From assembly GCF_030694375.1 (NCBI RefSeq), contig NZ_JAUXYL010000026.1, positions 62,001 through 126,000 on the forward strand: a stretch of 64,000 nt of DNA, given 5' to 3'. The notes under the pieces are model-generated. The model had not been told where the DNA came from, searched no databases, and saw nothing but the letters and a program-made list of their open reading frames with translations. The stretch comes from Algoriphagus sp. (GTDB taxonomy: Bacteria > Bacteroidota > Bacteroidia > Cytophagales > Cyclobacteriaceae). Made by a program: the position numbers and the translations under genes. Below, piece by piece: positions 16,281 through 26,388 of this stretch (position 1 is the stretch's first letter; each line of letters opens with the position of its first letter).

Positions 16281-17651
16281 TCAGGCTCCTCTCCCGCTTG
16301 CTTGCAGCGGAATATCCGTTAAGTCCTGAACTTTGATCGATTTACCCTGTTCAATGGATTTTCGGGCCGCAATTCCGACCAGACAGGACATTGCCCCGTC
16401 TCTGCTTCCCGCTGATTGCCTCCAAGGATCGGCAGCCTTGGTGTCCAGGAATAGCTTATCCTTGAGTCTGGTATCCCCTCCTCCATGTCCTCCACCGCCC
16501 TGAGGCACCGTGATGGTGTAGCGCTCCCCAAAGTTTTTCACCAGCACAATTTCATCCTCGTTTTTTTCGTCCCAGGGTTGGCTTTCCTTGATCCAGGCTT
16601 CCATGCGGCCTTTAGTCCCGTTGAAAGCAATCCGGTAGCCTTCATAGGGTGAGTAAGTGGTCAGGGAATAGCTGACTTGCACCTTGTTTTTGTACTTGAT
16701 CTGCACCGCCATCTTGTCGTAGATGTCGATTTCCTCTCGGAACACACAGCCATCCCGATGATAGCCGTCATACTTTTCATTGTCTACATAGAGCTTGGTC
16801 AGGTGCTCACTCTTGGTGATGTCCCAGTGAAAATCACACTTGGAAGCATGGGGACAGCCCCGGCAAGTTGTAGAGCGGAAGGGGCCATTTTTCCCATAAA
16901 ACTCCAGCTCACCAAATGCATGAACCTCCTCAGGGTCAGAATCCAACCACCAATTGAGCAGATCAAAGTGGTGCGTCGATTTGTGTACCAAGAGCGTACC
17001 CCCAAATTCTCGCTTCCCATGCCACCTACGGAAATAATCAGCACCATGGGATGTATCCAAATACCAGTGAAAATCAACAGAGGTGATCGTACCGATCTCT
17101 CCTGCCCGAAGCAATTCATAGAGTTTTTGGCGATGCGGAGAATAGCGGTAATTGAAGGTGACGATGAGTTTATTCCCTGATTTACGCTCTGCATCGAGGA
17201 TCGCTTTGATCTTCACCTCGTCGGTAGTCATCGGTTTTTCGGAGATCACATTCATCCCGGCCATCAGTCCTTTGACGATGAACTCATGATGAGTACTATC
17301 CATAGTTGTCACGATGAGCACATCGGGTTTGGTTTTTTGGAGCATTTCATCAGTATTCAGGAACAGCGGACAATCCAAACTCATATAGGTCTGTCCATAT
17401 TTCAGTCGGCCCTCGTTTTTGTCCGAGAGCCCGACAAATTCCACCTGATCCTTATAGCTGCGGATCACATCTCTCCCCCACATGGCCAAGCCTCTTACTC
17501 CGGTCCCGACCATGGCAAGTTTCATTTTTTGTCCGGGGCGGTCAAACATACTCAATGCCTCAGCGACGGGATGGATAAAAAACGAGCCTGCAAGCGCAGC
17601 CCCTGACTTGGCAATAAAATCCCTCCTGGATTGATTTTCTGTTTTATTCAT
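16281..17651 (-). CDS. Gfo/Idh/MocA oxidoreductase with Tat signal
   Basis: The 456-residue protein begins with a twin-arginine signal (QSRRDFIAKSGAALAGS), so it is exported folded, probably with bound NAD(P). The Rossmann domain follows (KLAMVGTGVRGLAMWG, about 43-58), then the EKP motif (VISEKPMTTDE) of the Gfo/Idh/MocA family and a C-terminal beta-sheet domain. A C-x2-C-x2-H-x4-C-like stretch (CRGCPHASKC) around residue 265 is notable. These enzymes oxidise, reduce or epimerise sugars; Tat-exported forms are common in Bacteroidota. It is monocistronic with its own terminator. Substrate unknown. Confidence 0.9.
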   Translation of the reverse strand: MNKTENQSRRDFIAKSGAALAGSFFIHPVAEALSMFDRPGQKMKLAMVGTGVRGLAMWGRDVIRSYKDQVEFVGLSDKNEGRLKYGQTYMSLDCPLFLNTDEMLQKTKPDVLIVTTMDSTHHEFIVKGLMAGMNVISEKPMTTDEVKIKAILDAERKSGNKLIVTFNYRYSPHRQKLYELLRAGEIGTITSVDFHWYLDTSHGADYFRRWHGKREFGGTLLVHKSTHHFDLLNWWLDSDPEEVHAFGELEFYGKNGPFRSTTCRGCPHASKCDFHWDITKSEHLTKLYVDNEKYDGYHRDGCVFREEIDIYDKMAVQIKYKNKVQVSYSLTTYSPYEGYRIAFNGTKGRMEAWIKESQPWDEKNEDEIVLVKNFGERYTITVPQGGGGHGGGDTRLKDKLFLDTKAADPWRQSAGSRDGAMSCLVGIAARKSIEQGKSIKVQDLTDIPLQASGRGA

Positions 17652-17794
17652 GGTTCTTTGGGTTGATTCGGTTTTATGATTTGGAAGTTAGGGAAAACTT
17701 AAAAACGGCACATTGAAAATTACGGAATCGATTTTTATTCAGTATTAATGGAATTAAGGAGAAAAGGAGAATTGAATTACTCTAATTTTAAACC

Positions 17795-18667
17795 ATGAAT
17801 ACCAAAAGTATGGAGCGAAGTATTTCAATCAGTGGACTTTTCCGTATCAGCAGACCGGTCAACCTGCTGATGGTAGCTTTCGCTCAGTTGATGACTGCTT
17901 ATTTTTTGGTGGAAACAACTCCTGTAGGGCTTCCTGTATTACAAGATTTCCGATTATATCTGCTTGTGCTTTCCACGGTTATGATCACCGCCGCCGGCTA
18001 CATGATCAATGACTATTATGATGTCAAAATAGACTATGTCAATCGCCCTCATGAGGTAGTAGTAGGAAAAAGTATCAAACGCCGAATGGTTATTTTCCTC
18101 CACACCATTCTCAATTTCAGCGCCATCGGGCTTGGCTATCTGGTCTCACCAAGAATTGCGGTTGTCAATTTTATTGCTGCATTTCTTCTCTGGCTTTACA
18201 GCAACAGACTAAAAAGAGAGCCTTTTATAGGGAATTTAACCGTGGCTTTTCTCACAGGTCTTTCCATTTATTTGGTAGCTTATTTTTACCAAAAATCAGA
18301 ATTACTGGTATTGACCTATGCAATCTTTGCATTTTTCCTAAACCTGATCCGTGAGATTATCAAAGATATCGAAGACCGACCCGGCGATCGGAAACATGGC
18401 TGTCGTACACTTCCCATTGTGATTGGCTTTCGCAGAACTAAACAGGTAATTTTCTTGATTGCCTTTGCGTTTGTCTGCTCCATTTTGATAGTTACCTTCA
18501 AAATCAACAACCCTGTTCTGTTTGTTTATTTCGGTGTTTTGGGGATTGTATTTATGTGGTTTATGCGAAAAATCTATCTGGCCGACCGCAAGGACCACTT
18601 CAAGCAACTTAGTATTATTTCCAAAATCCTGATGCTGGTGGGTACCCTGAGTATGGGGTTTTTGTAA
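17795..18667 (+). CDS. UbiA-family prenyltransferase
   Basis: A 290-residue inner-membrane protein with about eight hydrophobic helices and both aspartate-rich motifs that bind Mg-prenyl diphosphate: NDYYDVKID at 72-80 and DIEDRPGDRKHG near residue 190. Within UbiA, the overall pattern, including the order of NDYYD and IEDRPGDRK, resembles the geranylgeranylglycerol-phosphate geranylgeranyltransferase-like group that Bacteroidota carry. Chlorophyll- or quinone-type prenyl transfer cannot be excluded. It lies 144 nt from the divergent oxidoreductase and about 180 nt before proB, separated by repeats, so it is probably a single transcription unit. Confidence 0.85.
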   Translation: MNTKSMERSISISGLFRISRPVNLLMVAFAQLMTAYFLVETTPVGLPVLQDFRLYLLVLSTVMITAAGYMINDYYDVKIDYVNRPHEVVVGKSIKRRMVIFLHTILNFSAIGLGYLVSPRIAVVNFIAAFLLWLYSNRLKREPFIGNLTVAFLTGLSIYLVAYFYQKSELLVLTYAIFAFFLNLIREIIKDIEDRPGDRKHGCRTLPIVIGFRRTKQVIFLIAFAFVCSILIVTFKINNPVLFVYFGVLGIVFMWFMRKIYLADRKDHFKQLSIISKILMLVGTLSMGFL

Positions 18668-18808
18668 TCTTCATCATTCAGCGTTTAGCATTCGACATTC
18701 ATTATTCATTTTAGGGAAAATAATATCGAATTTCGAACGTCGAATATCGAATGATGAAGACGGATCCCAAATGGATATTAAACTTCCGTCTTCTGTCTCC
18801 CATCTCCC
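18668..18808. repeat. Imperfect inverted repeat of TTCATCATTCGA words, plus GACGGAAG words
   Basis: The left arm starts TTCATCATTCAGCG at 18669 and the right arm ends CGAATGATGAAG at 18759. The reverse complement of the right arm and the left arm share TTCATCATTC, TTCGA and ATTC blocks over about 40 nt. The next stretch (18784-18808) holds CTTCCGTCTTCTGTCTCCCATCT, the reverse of the GGAAGAC/GAGACGG words at 15985 and 16122. Confidence 0.65.
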
Positions 18809-18847
18809 CGCTTGCATTAGCAATTCCCTAACTTCTTCCCTAATTTC

Positions 18848-19948
18848 ATGCAAAATTCTCAACAAATGCTGGAAAGCAAGGTATTGGTAATAAAAATCGG
18901 TTCGAATGTCCTCACTCAGTCCAATGGGCTACCTGACTTGGACAGAATGAAGCATTTGGTGAATCAGATCCAAGGGCTGATATCCGCTGGCAAAAAAGTC
19001 GTGCTGGTAAGTTCAGGCGCTGTGGCATTTGGACGACAGTCTATTCCACTTCCGGAAAAGCTAAATCCGGTTTTCAAAAAACAGATCTGGGCCTCCACCG
19101 GACAAATTCGCCTGATCAATCAATACCAACAGTTTTTTGGCAATCTAAATCAGCACATCGCTCAGATTCTCGTCACCAAAGAGGATTTCCGCGACAGAAA
19201 GCATTTTCTTAACATGAAAAACTGCATCGAAGCGCTGCTTCAGCAGGGGATTTTGCCCATCATCAATGAAAATGATACAGTGACCATCACCGAGCTGATG
19301 TTTACAGACAATGATGAATTGGCCAGCCTAACGGCTGCCATGATCAATGCCGACACCCTGATGCTTTTGACCAACGTGGACGGGATTTTCACGGGAAATC
19401 CTTCGGATCCTGAGTCCATTCTAGTGGAAAAAGTTGCTTTTTCCATGCCTGAAGTGTCAAATTACATTTCAGCTACCAAGTCATCCTTTGGGCGCGGAGG
19501 AATGTTGACAAAATACACCATGGCCAAAAAGTCCGCCGATTTGGGGATTCAGGTCATTATTGCCAATGGAAAACGGGATGGAGTTTTGGATGAATTCACT
19601 ACAAAATCCCTCCGCTGCACCTGGTTTGAACCTCAAAAAGTGAAACATGCACCCAAAAAATGGCTGGCACATGGGGCGCAATATTACAAAGGCGAAATCA
19701 CCATCAACGAGGGCGCGAAAAATTCCCTGAACTCCTCAGTAATCCGTAGTCTCCTACCTGTTGGTATTACAAAAATCGAGGGAGAATTCACCAAAGGAGA
19801 TATCTTGCTCATCCGTGATGAAAATGGAATCAAAATCGGTTTGGGGCGAGCGGAATATGCATCCAAACCTGCATTGGAACGGATGGGGGAAAAAAACCAA
19901 AAACCACTGATTCATTACGATTACCTCTATCTTTTCGACCATGAATGA
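18848..19948 (+). CDS. proB: Glutamate 5-kinase
   Basis: The 366-residue enzyme phosphorylates glutamate in the first step of proline synthesis. The amino-acid kinase domain (about 10-255) shows [24 protein letters not shown], the INENDTV loop and [14 protein letters not shown] domain occupies about 275-366 ([20 protein letters not shown] ... [11 protein letters not shown]). Either the ATG at 18848 or the one at 18872 could be used; the second puts the start just before the kinase core. The 3' end overlaps proA by 8 nt, the standard coupled arrangement. Confidence 0.95.
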   Translation: MQNSQQMLESKVLVIKIGSNVLTQSNGLPDLDRMKHLVNQIQGLISAGKKVVLVSSGAVAFGRQSIPLPEKLNPVFKKQIWASTGQIRLINQYQQFFGNLNQHIAQILVTKEDFRDRKHFLNMKNCIEALLQQGILPIINENDTVTITELMFTDNDELASLTAAMINADTLMLLTNVDGIFTGNPSDPESILVEKVAFSMPEVSNYISATKSSFGRGGMLTKYTMAKKSADLGIQVIIANGKRDGVLDEFTTKSLRCTWFEPQKVKHAPKKWLAHGAQYYKGEITINEGAKNSLNSSVIRSLLPVGITKIEGEFTKGDILLIRDENGIKIGLGRAEYASKPALERMGEKNQKPLIHYDYLYLFDHE

Positions 19949-21179
19949 ATTTTCCACCCTTTTTGAACAAGTCCAAAAGAGCAGCCGTCGACTGACCGGA
20001 ATCAGCGATTCTTTGGTCAACTCGGTTTTGGAAGACTTGGCGACCTTTGCAGAGCGTGAGACACTTTTTCTCCTGATGGAAAACAAAAAAGACCTCGAGC
20101 GGATGGAAATTACCAATCCGATGTACGACAGACTTTTGTTGACCGAAGCCAGAATCAAAGGAATTGCGGCTGAAATCAGACAAGTGGTGGAATTGCCAAG
20201 TCCGCTTCATCATGTATTGGAAGAGAAAAAACTCGAAAATGGACTGCAGTTACGGAAAATGACAGTACCGCTCGGGGTAATTGGCATTATCTACGAAGCA
20301 CGACCCAATGTAACGTTCGATGTATTTACCTTAGCCTTGAAGTCCGGCAATGGATTGGTCTTAAAAGGGGGTTCGGATGCGGACTTTTCAAACCGCGCCA
20401 TTTTGAGTCTGATTCATCGAGCTTTGGAAAAGCAGGGGTTGCCCGTCTCGGCTTTCCAACTTCTACCTCCGGATCGAGCAGCTACCAAAGCGCTGCTGGA
20501 AGCGGTTGGTTTTGTGGATGTGATCATTCCTCGAGGTTCGCAGGGCCTGATCAATTTTGTGCGAGAAAATGCCAAAGTACCGGTGATTGAAACAGGCGCT
20601 GGAATTGTCCATACTTTTGTCGATGAGTCTGCTGATCTGGCAAAAGCCAAAAAGATCATTCACAATGCCAAAACCCGACGTCCGAGCGTCTGCAATTCAC
20701 TGGACTGTCTGATCATCCACGAGGAGCTGTTGGACGAATTGGGTGAATTGGTACATCCACTGATGCTGGACAATGTAAAAATCTTTGCAGATGACAAGGC
20801 TTTTGCCCATCTCCAGCGGCATGAATTGATCCAAAAAGCAGATGAAAGCCACTTTGGAACTGAGTTTCTCAGTCTGAATATGTCAATCAAGACGGTGAAA
20901 AATCTTGATGAGGCATTAGACCATATCGCTGCCTATTCTTCCAAACATTCCGAAGCGATCATTTCTGAAACGCCGGAACATATCGAGCGATTTCTACTGG
21001 AAGTCGATGCGGCGGCGGTTTATGCCAATGCTTCTACAGCTTTTACCGACGGAAATCAGTTTGGTCTGGGTGCCGAAATCGGCATCAGCACCCAAAAGCT
21101 CCATGCTCGCGGACCGATGGCGCTCCGAGAACTCACTAGCTACAAATGGGTGGTGCGGGGAAATGGACAGATTAGGTAG
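19941..21179 (+). CDS. proA: Glutamate-5-semialdehyde dehydrogenase
   Basis: This 412-residue NADPH enzyme reduces glutamyl-5-phosphate, the product of ProB, to the semialdehyde that cyclises toward proline. The aldehyde-dehydrogenase fold is clear: [29 protein letters not shown], and the catalytic cysteine in [14 protein letters not shown] near residue 250. Length matches ProA (about 415). It overlaps proB by 8 nt. Nothing unusual was seen; proC is not in the window. Confidence 0.95.
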   Translation: MNEFSTLFEQVQKSSRRLTGISDSLVNSVLEDLATFAERETLFLLMENKKDLERMEITNPMYDRLLLTEARIKGIAAEIRQVVELPSPLHHVLEEKKLENGLQLRKMTVPLGVIGIIYEARPNVTFDVFTLALKSGNGLVLKGGSDADFSNRAILSLIHRALEKQGLPVSAFQLLPPDRAATKALLEAVGFVDVIIPRGSQGLINFVRENAKVPVIETGAGIVHTFVDESADLAKAKKIIHNAKTRRPSVCNSLDCLIIHEELLDELGELVHPLMLDNVKIFADDKAFAHLQRHELIQKADESHFGTEFLSLNMSIKTVKNLDEALDHIAAYSSKHSEAIISETPEHIERFLLEVDAAAVYANASTAFTDGNQFGLGAEIGISTQKLHARGPMALRELTSYKWVVRGNGQIR

Positions 21180-21336
21180 TTTGATCTTCTTAGAGTCTAC
21201 TTGTTCTGAACTCAGGACAAATTTTACTGATTTCTGTCGTCTGGCCAAGCCAAAAATTGGAAATAAAAAGACCCAAGGTGCCAAAACTCACATTTCTTAT
21301 CCTTTAATTCTCCCTATTTTGCGCAAAAACAAATCA

Positions 21337-21759
21337 ATGCAAAAGGCCCTACTTCTACTCTCCGCTGGCATTATGGCATTTTCTTCCTGTGAATCAAAAA
21401 GAGAAAACACAGAAGCGGCCTCCTCATCACAATCGGCTACTGCTACTGTAACCAATCTCAATCCTAGTGAATTTCAGCAGAAAAGCACAAACGGAATCGT
21501 CGTTGACGTCCGCACAGCTGAGGAAATCGCCGAAGGCAAAATCGCAGGAGCCTTGGAACTAGACTATTTCCTCCCAAGTTTCCAATCCCAAGTCGAGAAA
21601 CTGTCAAAGGATGAGGAAATTTATATTTACTGCGCAGTCGGAGCCAGAAGCAGAGAAGCTGCCGAAATGCTGACCCAACAAGGGTTCACAAAAGTCTACC
21701 ACTTAAGCGGTGGAATTCAGGCTTGGGCTAGATCAGGACTGCCGATCGTGCAGGAATAA
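21337..21759 (+). CDS. Rhodanese-domain lipoprotein
   Basis: I start at the ATG at 21337, because the frame upstream overlaps proA and is not signal-like. The 140-residue product begins MQKALLLLSAGIMAFSSC, a lipoprotein signal with modified C18, so it should sit on a membrane facing the periplasm. A Ser/Thr/Ala-rich linker leads to a rhodanese fold (about 42-138) with DVRTAEE, the active-site loop CAVGARSREAA (catalytic Cys) and HLSGGIQAW. Rhodaneses carry sulfur on that Cys; exported single-domain ones have no firm role. A second exported rhodanese is at 26965-27360. Confidence 0.9.
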   Translation: MQKALLLLSAGIMAFSSCESKRENTEAASSSQSATATVTNLNPSEFQQKSTNGIVVDVRTAEEIAEGKIAGALELDYFLPSFQSQVEKLSKDEEIYIYCAVGARSREAAEMLTQQGFTKVYHLSGGIQAWARSGLPIVQE

Positions 21760-21813
21760 TACAGCAAATCGGCAATCCTAATTCATCTTTCTATTGTCAG
21801 ATAAGTCCTGACT

Positions 21814-22842
21814 TTAGGCCTTTTTCACAAGCGGAGATACTGTCTTACCGATCAGCTCGATAGACTCACTGAGCTGTTCGTGACTTAATCCGGCATTATC
21901 CATCTGAAAAGTGAATCGGTCAATTCCGCCCAATGACTCGCTGTGTCGAAGAATTTTTTCTGCTACTTCCTCCGATTCGCCAACTAAATAGGCACCGCGC
22001 CGGGAATTTTGTGCTTCAAAATGACCCCGAGTCACCGGCGGCCAACCCCGTTCTTTTCCGATTCGGGTAAAGGTCTCAGCATAGCCAGGATAGTAGGTTT
22101 CAACCGCTTCTTCATGAGACTTGCCCACATAACCGAGCGAATGCAAGCCGACTTTCAGTTTCTCTTTGGGATGACCTGCCTTTTCTCCAGCCTCCCGATA
22201 GAGGTCGATCAAAGGCCGAAAACGATGGGTTTCCCCACCGATCACCGCAACCATCAGCGGAAGTCCAAGTGAACCAGCTCTCACAAATGAACCCGGAGTT
22301 CCTCCCACTCCCAACCAAATCGGAAGCCGCTTCTGAAGCGGCCTTGGGTAAATCGGCTGATTGTTCAAGGCTGGTCTGAATTTTCCTGACCAATTGACGA
22401 TTTCATTTTCGTTGATTTGAAGGAGCAAACCCAGTTTCTCGGCAAAAAGCTTGTCGTAGTCTTCCAATCGAAGGCCGAAAAGCGGGAATGCCTCGGTAAA
22501 AGAGCCTCTTCCCACCACCAACTCCGCCCGACCTTTTGACACCAAATCCAGCGTAGCGAATTCCTGAAAAATCCGAACGGGATCGGCAGCGCTCAAGACG
22601 GTAACGGCACTCGTCAGCTTAATTCTGCTGGTCTGCGCTGCGGCAGCTGCAAGAATAATGGCAGTCGCCGAATCCAGAAACTCTTTGCGATGATGCTCTC
22701 CGATGCCGAAGACATCCAAACCTACTTCATCTGCCAGTTTAATTCTAGCAAGCAATGCGGTGATTGCTTCCTGCGCAGTTCCTTGGATCGTCCCTTTTCC
22801 ATCTGTGGGAAAAGCGGCAAAGCTGTCTATTCCAATTTCCAT
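21814..22842 (-). CDS. Luciferase-like flavin-dependent oxidoreductase
   Basis: I use the ATG at 22842 (342 residues), preceded by GAAAGGAAT, because family members begin at this point (MEIGIDSFAAF); the longer frame adds 27 atypical residues. The bacterial-luciferase TIM-barrel pattern is clear: IGEHHRKEFLDSA, TSRIKLTSAVTVLSAADPVR, and ELVVGRGSFTEAFPLFG. Such enzymes bind FMN and oxidise small molecules with oxygen; the substrate cannot be read from sequence. Monocistronic, convergent with the rhodanese lipoprotein 54 nt away. Confidence 0.85.
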   Translation of the reverse strand: MEIGIDSFAAFPTDGKGTIQGTAQEAITALLARIKLADEVGLDVFGIGEHHRKEFLDSATAIILAAAAAQTSRIKLTSAVTVLSAADPVRIFQEFATLDLVSKGRAELVVGRGSFTEAFPLFGLRLEDYDKLFAEKLGLLLQINENEIVNWSGKFRPALNNQPIYPRPLQKRLPIWLGVGGTPGSFVRAGSLGLPLMVAVIGGETHRFRPLIDLYREAGEKAGHPKEKLKVGLHSLGYVGKSHEEAVETYYPGYAETFTRIGKERGWPPVTRGHFEAQNSRRGAYLVGESEEVAEKILRHSESLGGIDRFTFQMDNAGLSHEQLSESIELIGKTVSPLVKKA

Positions 22843-23067
22843 GGAGTAATTCCTTTCTTTTTGATTACCCTGTAAACTCCATGTGCCGGCAAAAAATTCA
22901 AAACAAATTGCCGGCTCATTCAATTTGAGTACCGTATGGTTTGATGTCCTTTCTATTTAGAATTTTTAGGGAGATCTGCATGAATGCGAAATCAGTTTAT
23001 TTTCAGATTCCGATCTGTGAGGACACAGACCGGGGCAACAGTAAAATAATCCTCCTACTTTTAACCT

Positions 23068-23292
23068 ATGGACAAAGAAATTCTGGTCGACCTGGTGACC
23101 AAAACCATGCCTTTTGGCAAATACAAAGGACGGTTGCTTTGTGATATCCCTGAAGAATACCTCGTTTGGCTCCATCGAAAAGGCTTTCCCGAAGGGAAGC
23201 TAGGCATGTGGCTAAGCACACTTTATGAAATCCGTCTCAACGGGCTCGAAGGGATTTTGGCTGAGTTGAAAAGGCGATATGGGAAAGCCTAA
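23068..23292 (+). CDS. DUF3820 small protein
   Basis: A 74-residue cytoplasmic protein with the DUF3820 core TMPFGKYKGRLLCDIPEEYL followed by VWLHRKGFPEGKLGMWL. The family is widespread but of unknown function; an older label is putative quorum-sensing-regulated virulence factor. It is a lone plus-strand gene ending 14 nt from the convergent GH43 gene. The 225 nt upstream show no clear element. Confidence 0.85.
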   Translation: MDKEILVDLVTKTMPFGKYKGRLLCDIPEEYLVWLHRKGFPEGKLGMWLSTLYEIRLNGLEGILAELKRRYGKA

Positions 23293-23306
23293 ACTTAAAA
23301 TCCTGC

Positions 23307-25043
23307 CTACTCCACCCGCTGCGTCTCATACTTTTCACTTACCCCGTTTTCATTGATCGCCTCGATGGTGAAATAGTAAGGCTTGGTGCGGTCCATGGTT
23401 TTCAGCCAATATTCGTTGTTGCCCATGACCATGATGGTGTTGTAAAGCTTATCGGGTGCTGTTCCGTATGAAATATGATAAGCATAGGCATCGGGCATCG
23501 GAGACCACTTGATAAAAGCACTTCGCTTGTCTTTCTCCGTACGGAAAACCATAAACTGCTTGACTTTTTCTGGTTTTGAACCGCCTCCATTTCCGAAAAC
23601 ACGGAATCCACTGATAGCAAATTTGCCTGTAGGCATGTGAATGTTTTCCAGCTTGAGGTAGCGGGTCTTGACCGGATTTTTCAATTCCACATACTCATGG
23701 GGAACGTCCCTTAGATTTTTACTTTTGTCCACCAATACCTGCCACTTTTTCCCATCCAAGGAATGATAAAGGATGTATTGATGGTACTGATCCGTTCTTT
23801 TTCCCAATCTGTCATCGGCAACATCCTGATCGGCATAGTTGATTTGCACCGCATTGACCGTGCTGACTTGTCCCAAATCCGTCTGAATCCATTCGCCCTT
23901 ATCACCCGAAGCCGCACTCCAGTAGGTTTTCAGATCCTCATCATTTGCTTTGTTGGCGGAAAATCCACCCAAGGCCGATGACACAGCCATGGGTTTATCA
24001 TAATTCAGCAGCATCCAACCCGTGAATTGCCCGGCTTTTTCCGTATCGGGAAGGAAATGCGGATAATCCCCAAAAGCCAGATTGCTCCACATCACATCGT
24101 CCTTATCAAAACCCGCAGGCCAGATTCCAAGCCTACGCTCAAAGGTGTTTTTCACCGAGATCATGATCGTACTGATGTGCCAGTATTTTCCCTGATTGTC
24201 TTTGAAGGTACTGCCATGGCCCGCACCGCGTGCAAAGCCTCCCAACTTCATGCTGAGCGGATCAGACTGCGGAGTAAAAGGCCCCAAAGGTGTCGGACCC
24301 ACGACTACTCCATCTGAATAGCCGCTGAATTCGGTCCCCGGTGCGCCATATTGCAGGTAGTATTTCCCATTGTGCTTGGTCACATGGGCCCCTTCCATGA
24401 AAGGATCCAAGAAGGTATTGTCCATGTGCTCGCCAAAGCGCTGCCAGCCGTATTTGTCGGGTTCGAGCAGGTACATTTCCTTTCGTGTTCCGATTGGAGC
24501 CAAGGTCTTGCGGTCAAGTTCGACTCCATACAGCGGGTAACGGTTGGAGCTACCATTGTACATGTATAGCCGGCCATCATCATCGGTGAAAAAATCCGGA
24601 TCCCAGCCTCCGATTTCAAACTTTTCAACCAGGGGTTTCCATTCGTTTGCTTTGGGGTTGGTGCTCATCCAAATGGTGAAATCCTTCTCATAAGTCGAAC
24701 CCATCACTAACACTGTATCGCCGACAATCCCAACTGCCGGAGCGCAAAGTTCATCGTAAACCTTATTCCATGGTCGAAGAAAAAGTCTGGAATGAAACTC
24801 CCAATTGTACATGTCTTCACTGGTCCAATAGCCCCATTGATTAGTGGAAAAAAGGATATAAGTACCCTTAAAATTCACAATCACCGGATCGGCAGTGGCT
24901 CGATGTCTTCCCCATTCTGAAAAGTTGGGAATGGGCGTATACCCATAGTCCAGATTGATGGGATTGCAGTAAGTCTGCTGCTGGGAGAAAGCCGGCGAAG
25001 CGAATAAAAAAGCCCATAAAATGAGCAGGTATTTTGGGTGCAT
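23307..25043 (-). CDS. Secreted GH43-family glycoside hydrolase with discoidin domain
   Basis: The 578-residue protein has a signal peptide (MHPKYLLILWAFLFASPAFS). A five-blade GH43 propeller spans about 25-335 with the expected acids: D52 in TADPVIV, D148/D150 in GWDPDFF, and E217 in FMEGAHVTK as general acid. A discoidin/F5-8C-like domain (about 350-475: WSAASGDKGEWIQTDLGQV) and a fibronectin-III-like tail (about 485-575) follow. GH43 enzymes cleave arabinose or xylose side chains of plant or algal polysaccharide; this one would act in periplasm or at the surface. It starts 7 nt after the exported oxidoreductase gene, forming a two-gene operon. Confidence 0.88.
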   Translation of the reverse strand: MHPKYLLILWAFLFASPAFSQQQTYCNPINLDYGYTPIPNFSEWGRHRATADPVIVNFKGTYILFSTNQWGYWTSEDMYNWEFHSRLFLRPWNKVYDELCAPAVGIVGDTVLVMGSTYEKDFTIWMSTNPKANEWKPLVEKFEIGGWDPDFFTDDDGRLYMYNGSSNRYPLYGVELDRKTLAPIGTRKEMYLLEPDKYGWQRFGEHMDNTFLDPFMEGAHVTKHNGKYYLQYGAPGTEFSGYSDGVVVGPTPLGPFTPQSDPLSMKLGGFARGAGHGSTFKDNQGKYWHISTIMISVKNTFERRLGIWPAGFDKDDVMWSNLAFGDYPHFLPDTEKAGQFTGWMLLNYDKPMAVSSALGGFSANKANDEDLKTYWSAASGDKGEWIQTDLGQVSTVNAVQINYADQDVADDRLGKRTDQYHQYILYHSLDGKKWQVLVDKSKNLRDVPHEYVELKNPVKTRYLKLENIHMPTGKFAISGFRVFGNGGGSKPEKVKQFMVFRTEKDKRSAFIKWSPMPDAYAYHISYGTAPDKLYNTIMVMGNNEYWLKTMDRTKPYYFTIEAINENGVSEKYETQRVE

Positions 25044-25050
25044 GGCTGTG

Positions 25051-26151
25051 TTATTTAGAAAGAAAAACTGTCTTCCCGCTTGCGGCGCTTTCTTTGGCTG
25101 CCTGAAGGATTTCCATCACAATCATATTGTTTTCCAAACTGTAGGGATCATAAGGGGAAAGTTTGAGCTTGCCTCTGACGACGGCTTGCAGGACCGAAAA
25201 AGGATCGTCAAAAGGTGCTTTTCGGGAATCCAATTCAAATTTTTCCTCCCTAAATCCATCGTATCCCTGAGCCATTCTAATCCGGAGTGATTTGGCGTTG
25301 TCAGCGAAAATTGCTCCGGTAAGACCGTGGATTTCCATGTCCTTCCGACCGATTGGCCAGTTCCACGATGCTTCGATGATCGTCTGCGAATTGGGATAGG
25401 TGACAATAATCGTTGCCTCGTCATCTACCTTGGGGTTGTCGGCGGGGTTGAGTTGCTGGGTAATCGCGGTAACCGAAATCGGGCGCTGTCCCTGAAGCAA
25501 CCAAGTGCTCAAGTTGGCCCCGTAGCATCCAAAATCCATCAGCGCCCCAGCTCCATTCAGGTGTGGATCAGTCAGCCATTCGAGAAACTCGGGTCCGACA
25601 CCGATTTTCTTTGGACCACGATGCCCATCCCGAACCACAATTTTACGCGCATCGCCGATTTGCCCGGCAAGGAAAAGCTCATGCGCTTTTTCGTTGGTCG
25701 CATACCAGGAAGTCTCGTAGTTGGTGATCAGGTGGATGTTGTGCTGTTCCGCAAGAGCTTTCATTTCCAAAGCATGCTCCAAACTGACGGCTAAGGGCTT
25801 TTCCACCATGACATGAATCCCTTTCGGCGCACAGTGCTGCACGATTTCCAGGTGAGCGAATGTAGTCCCAAAACCTGTCACCGCTTCCGGCTTGGTTTTT
25901 TCCAGCATTTCTTCCAACGTATCGAAAACCAAATCCATCGGAAGGCCGTGCTGCTTCATGTAGCGCTCAGCCAATTCCCGATTGGGCTCGGCGATTCCCA
26001 CGATTTCAATATCGGATCGCTTGTTTGCAGTGAAAACCCAACCCACATGCCCGTGATTCAAGCCCGCCACACCGATTTTCAGCGGTTGGTCTTGCGCTTC
26101 TGTTTGGTAGATGGTTAAGAAAAAGAACAGGAGGAGAAATAGGGGCTTCAT
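25051..26151 (-). CDS. Exported Gfo/Idh/MocA oxidoreductase
   Basis: The 366-residue protein has a Sec-type signal (MKPLFLLLFFFLTIYQTEAQ), then a Rossmann fold (IGVAGLNHGHVGWVF) and the MVEKPLAVSLEHA motif of the family. The C-terminal domain includes HLNGAGALMDFGCYG. NAD(P)-dependent sugar oxidoreductases with export signals are found in Bacteroidota carbohydrate loci. It leads the operon with the GH43 gene 7 nt downstream, so it probably processes a sugar released by that enzyme. Unlike the enzyme at 16281-17651 it lacks a twin-arginine motif, which leaves cofactor loading unexplained. Confidence 0.88.
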   Translation of the reverse strand: MKPLFLLLFFFLTIYQTEAQDQPLKIGVAGLNHGHVGWVFTANKRSDIEIVGIAEPNRELAERYMKQHGLPMDLVFDTLEEMLEKTKPEAVTGFGTTFAHLEIVQHCAPKGIHVMVEKPLAVSLEHALEMKALAEQHNIHLITNYETSWYATNEKAHELFLAGQIGDARKIVVRDGHRGPKKIGVGPEFLEWLTDPHLNGAGALMDFGCYGANLSTWLLQGQRPISVTAITQQLNPADNPKVDDEATIIVTYPNSQTIIEASWNWPIGRKDMEIHGLTGAIFADNAKSLRIRMAQGYDGFREEKFELDSRKAPFDDPFSVLQAVVRGKLKLSPYDPYSLENNMIVMEILQAAKESAASGKTVFLSK

Positions 26152-26318
26152 AATGTGAAATTTAGCTAAAATTGAGGATTGTGTTTAGGACTTTTTGATG
26201 AGCAGAAAACCGGGGAATTGTGAGGTTATTTTGACTTTAATAATTCAAAAACCTGCATACTTACCAAGTAAATATTTTTATCACTAACTATGCCCTAATT
26301 ACCCTAGAGTAATAGATC

Positions 26319-26341
26319 CTTCGGTCTCCGGTCTTCCTTCC
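26319..26341. repeat. Copy of the GGAAGACCGGAGAC word (minus orientation)
   Basis: CTTCGGTCTCCGGTCTTCCTTC is the reverse complement of the GGAAGACCGGAGAC words at about 15985-16010. It is isolated within the 237-nt gap 26152-26388, in which no other element was seen. Confidence 0.55.
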
Positions 26342-26388
26342 TATTAACCAAAGTAAATTAGCTCACCGGTATGATTAAGAAAAACACC

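Noticed and set aside
16677..17180. 167-codon plus-strand frame
   Set aside because: Antisense to the Tat-signal oxidoreductase.
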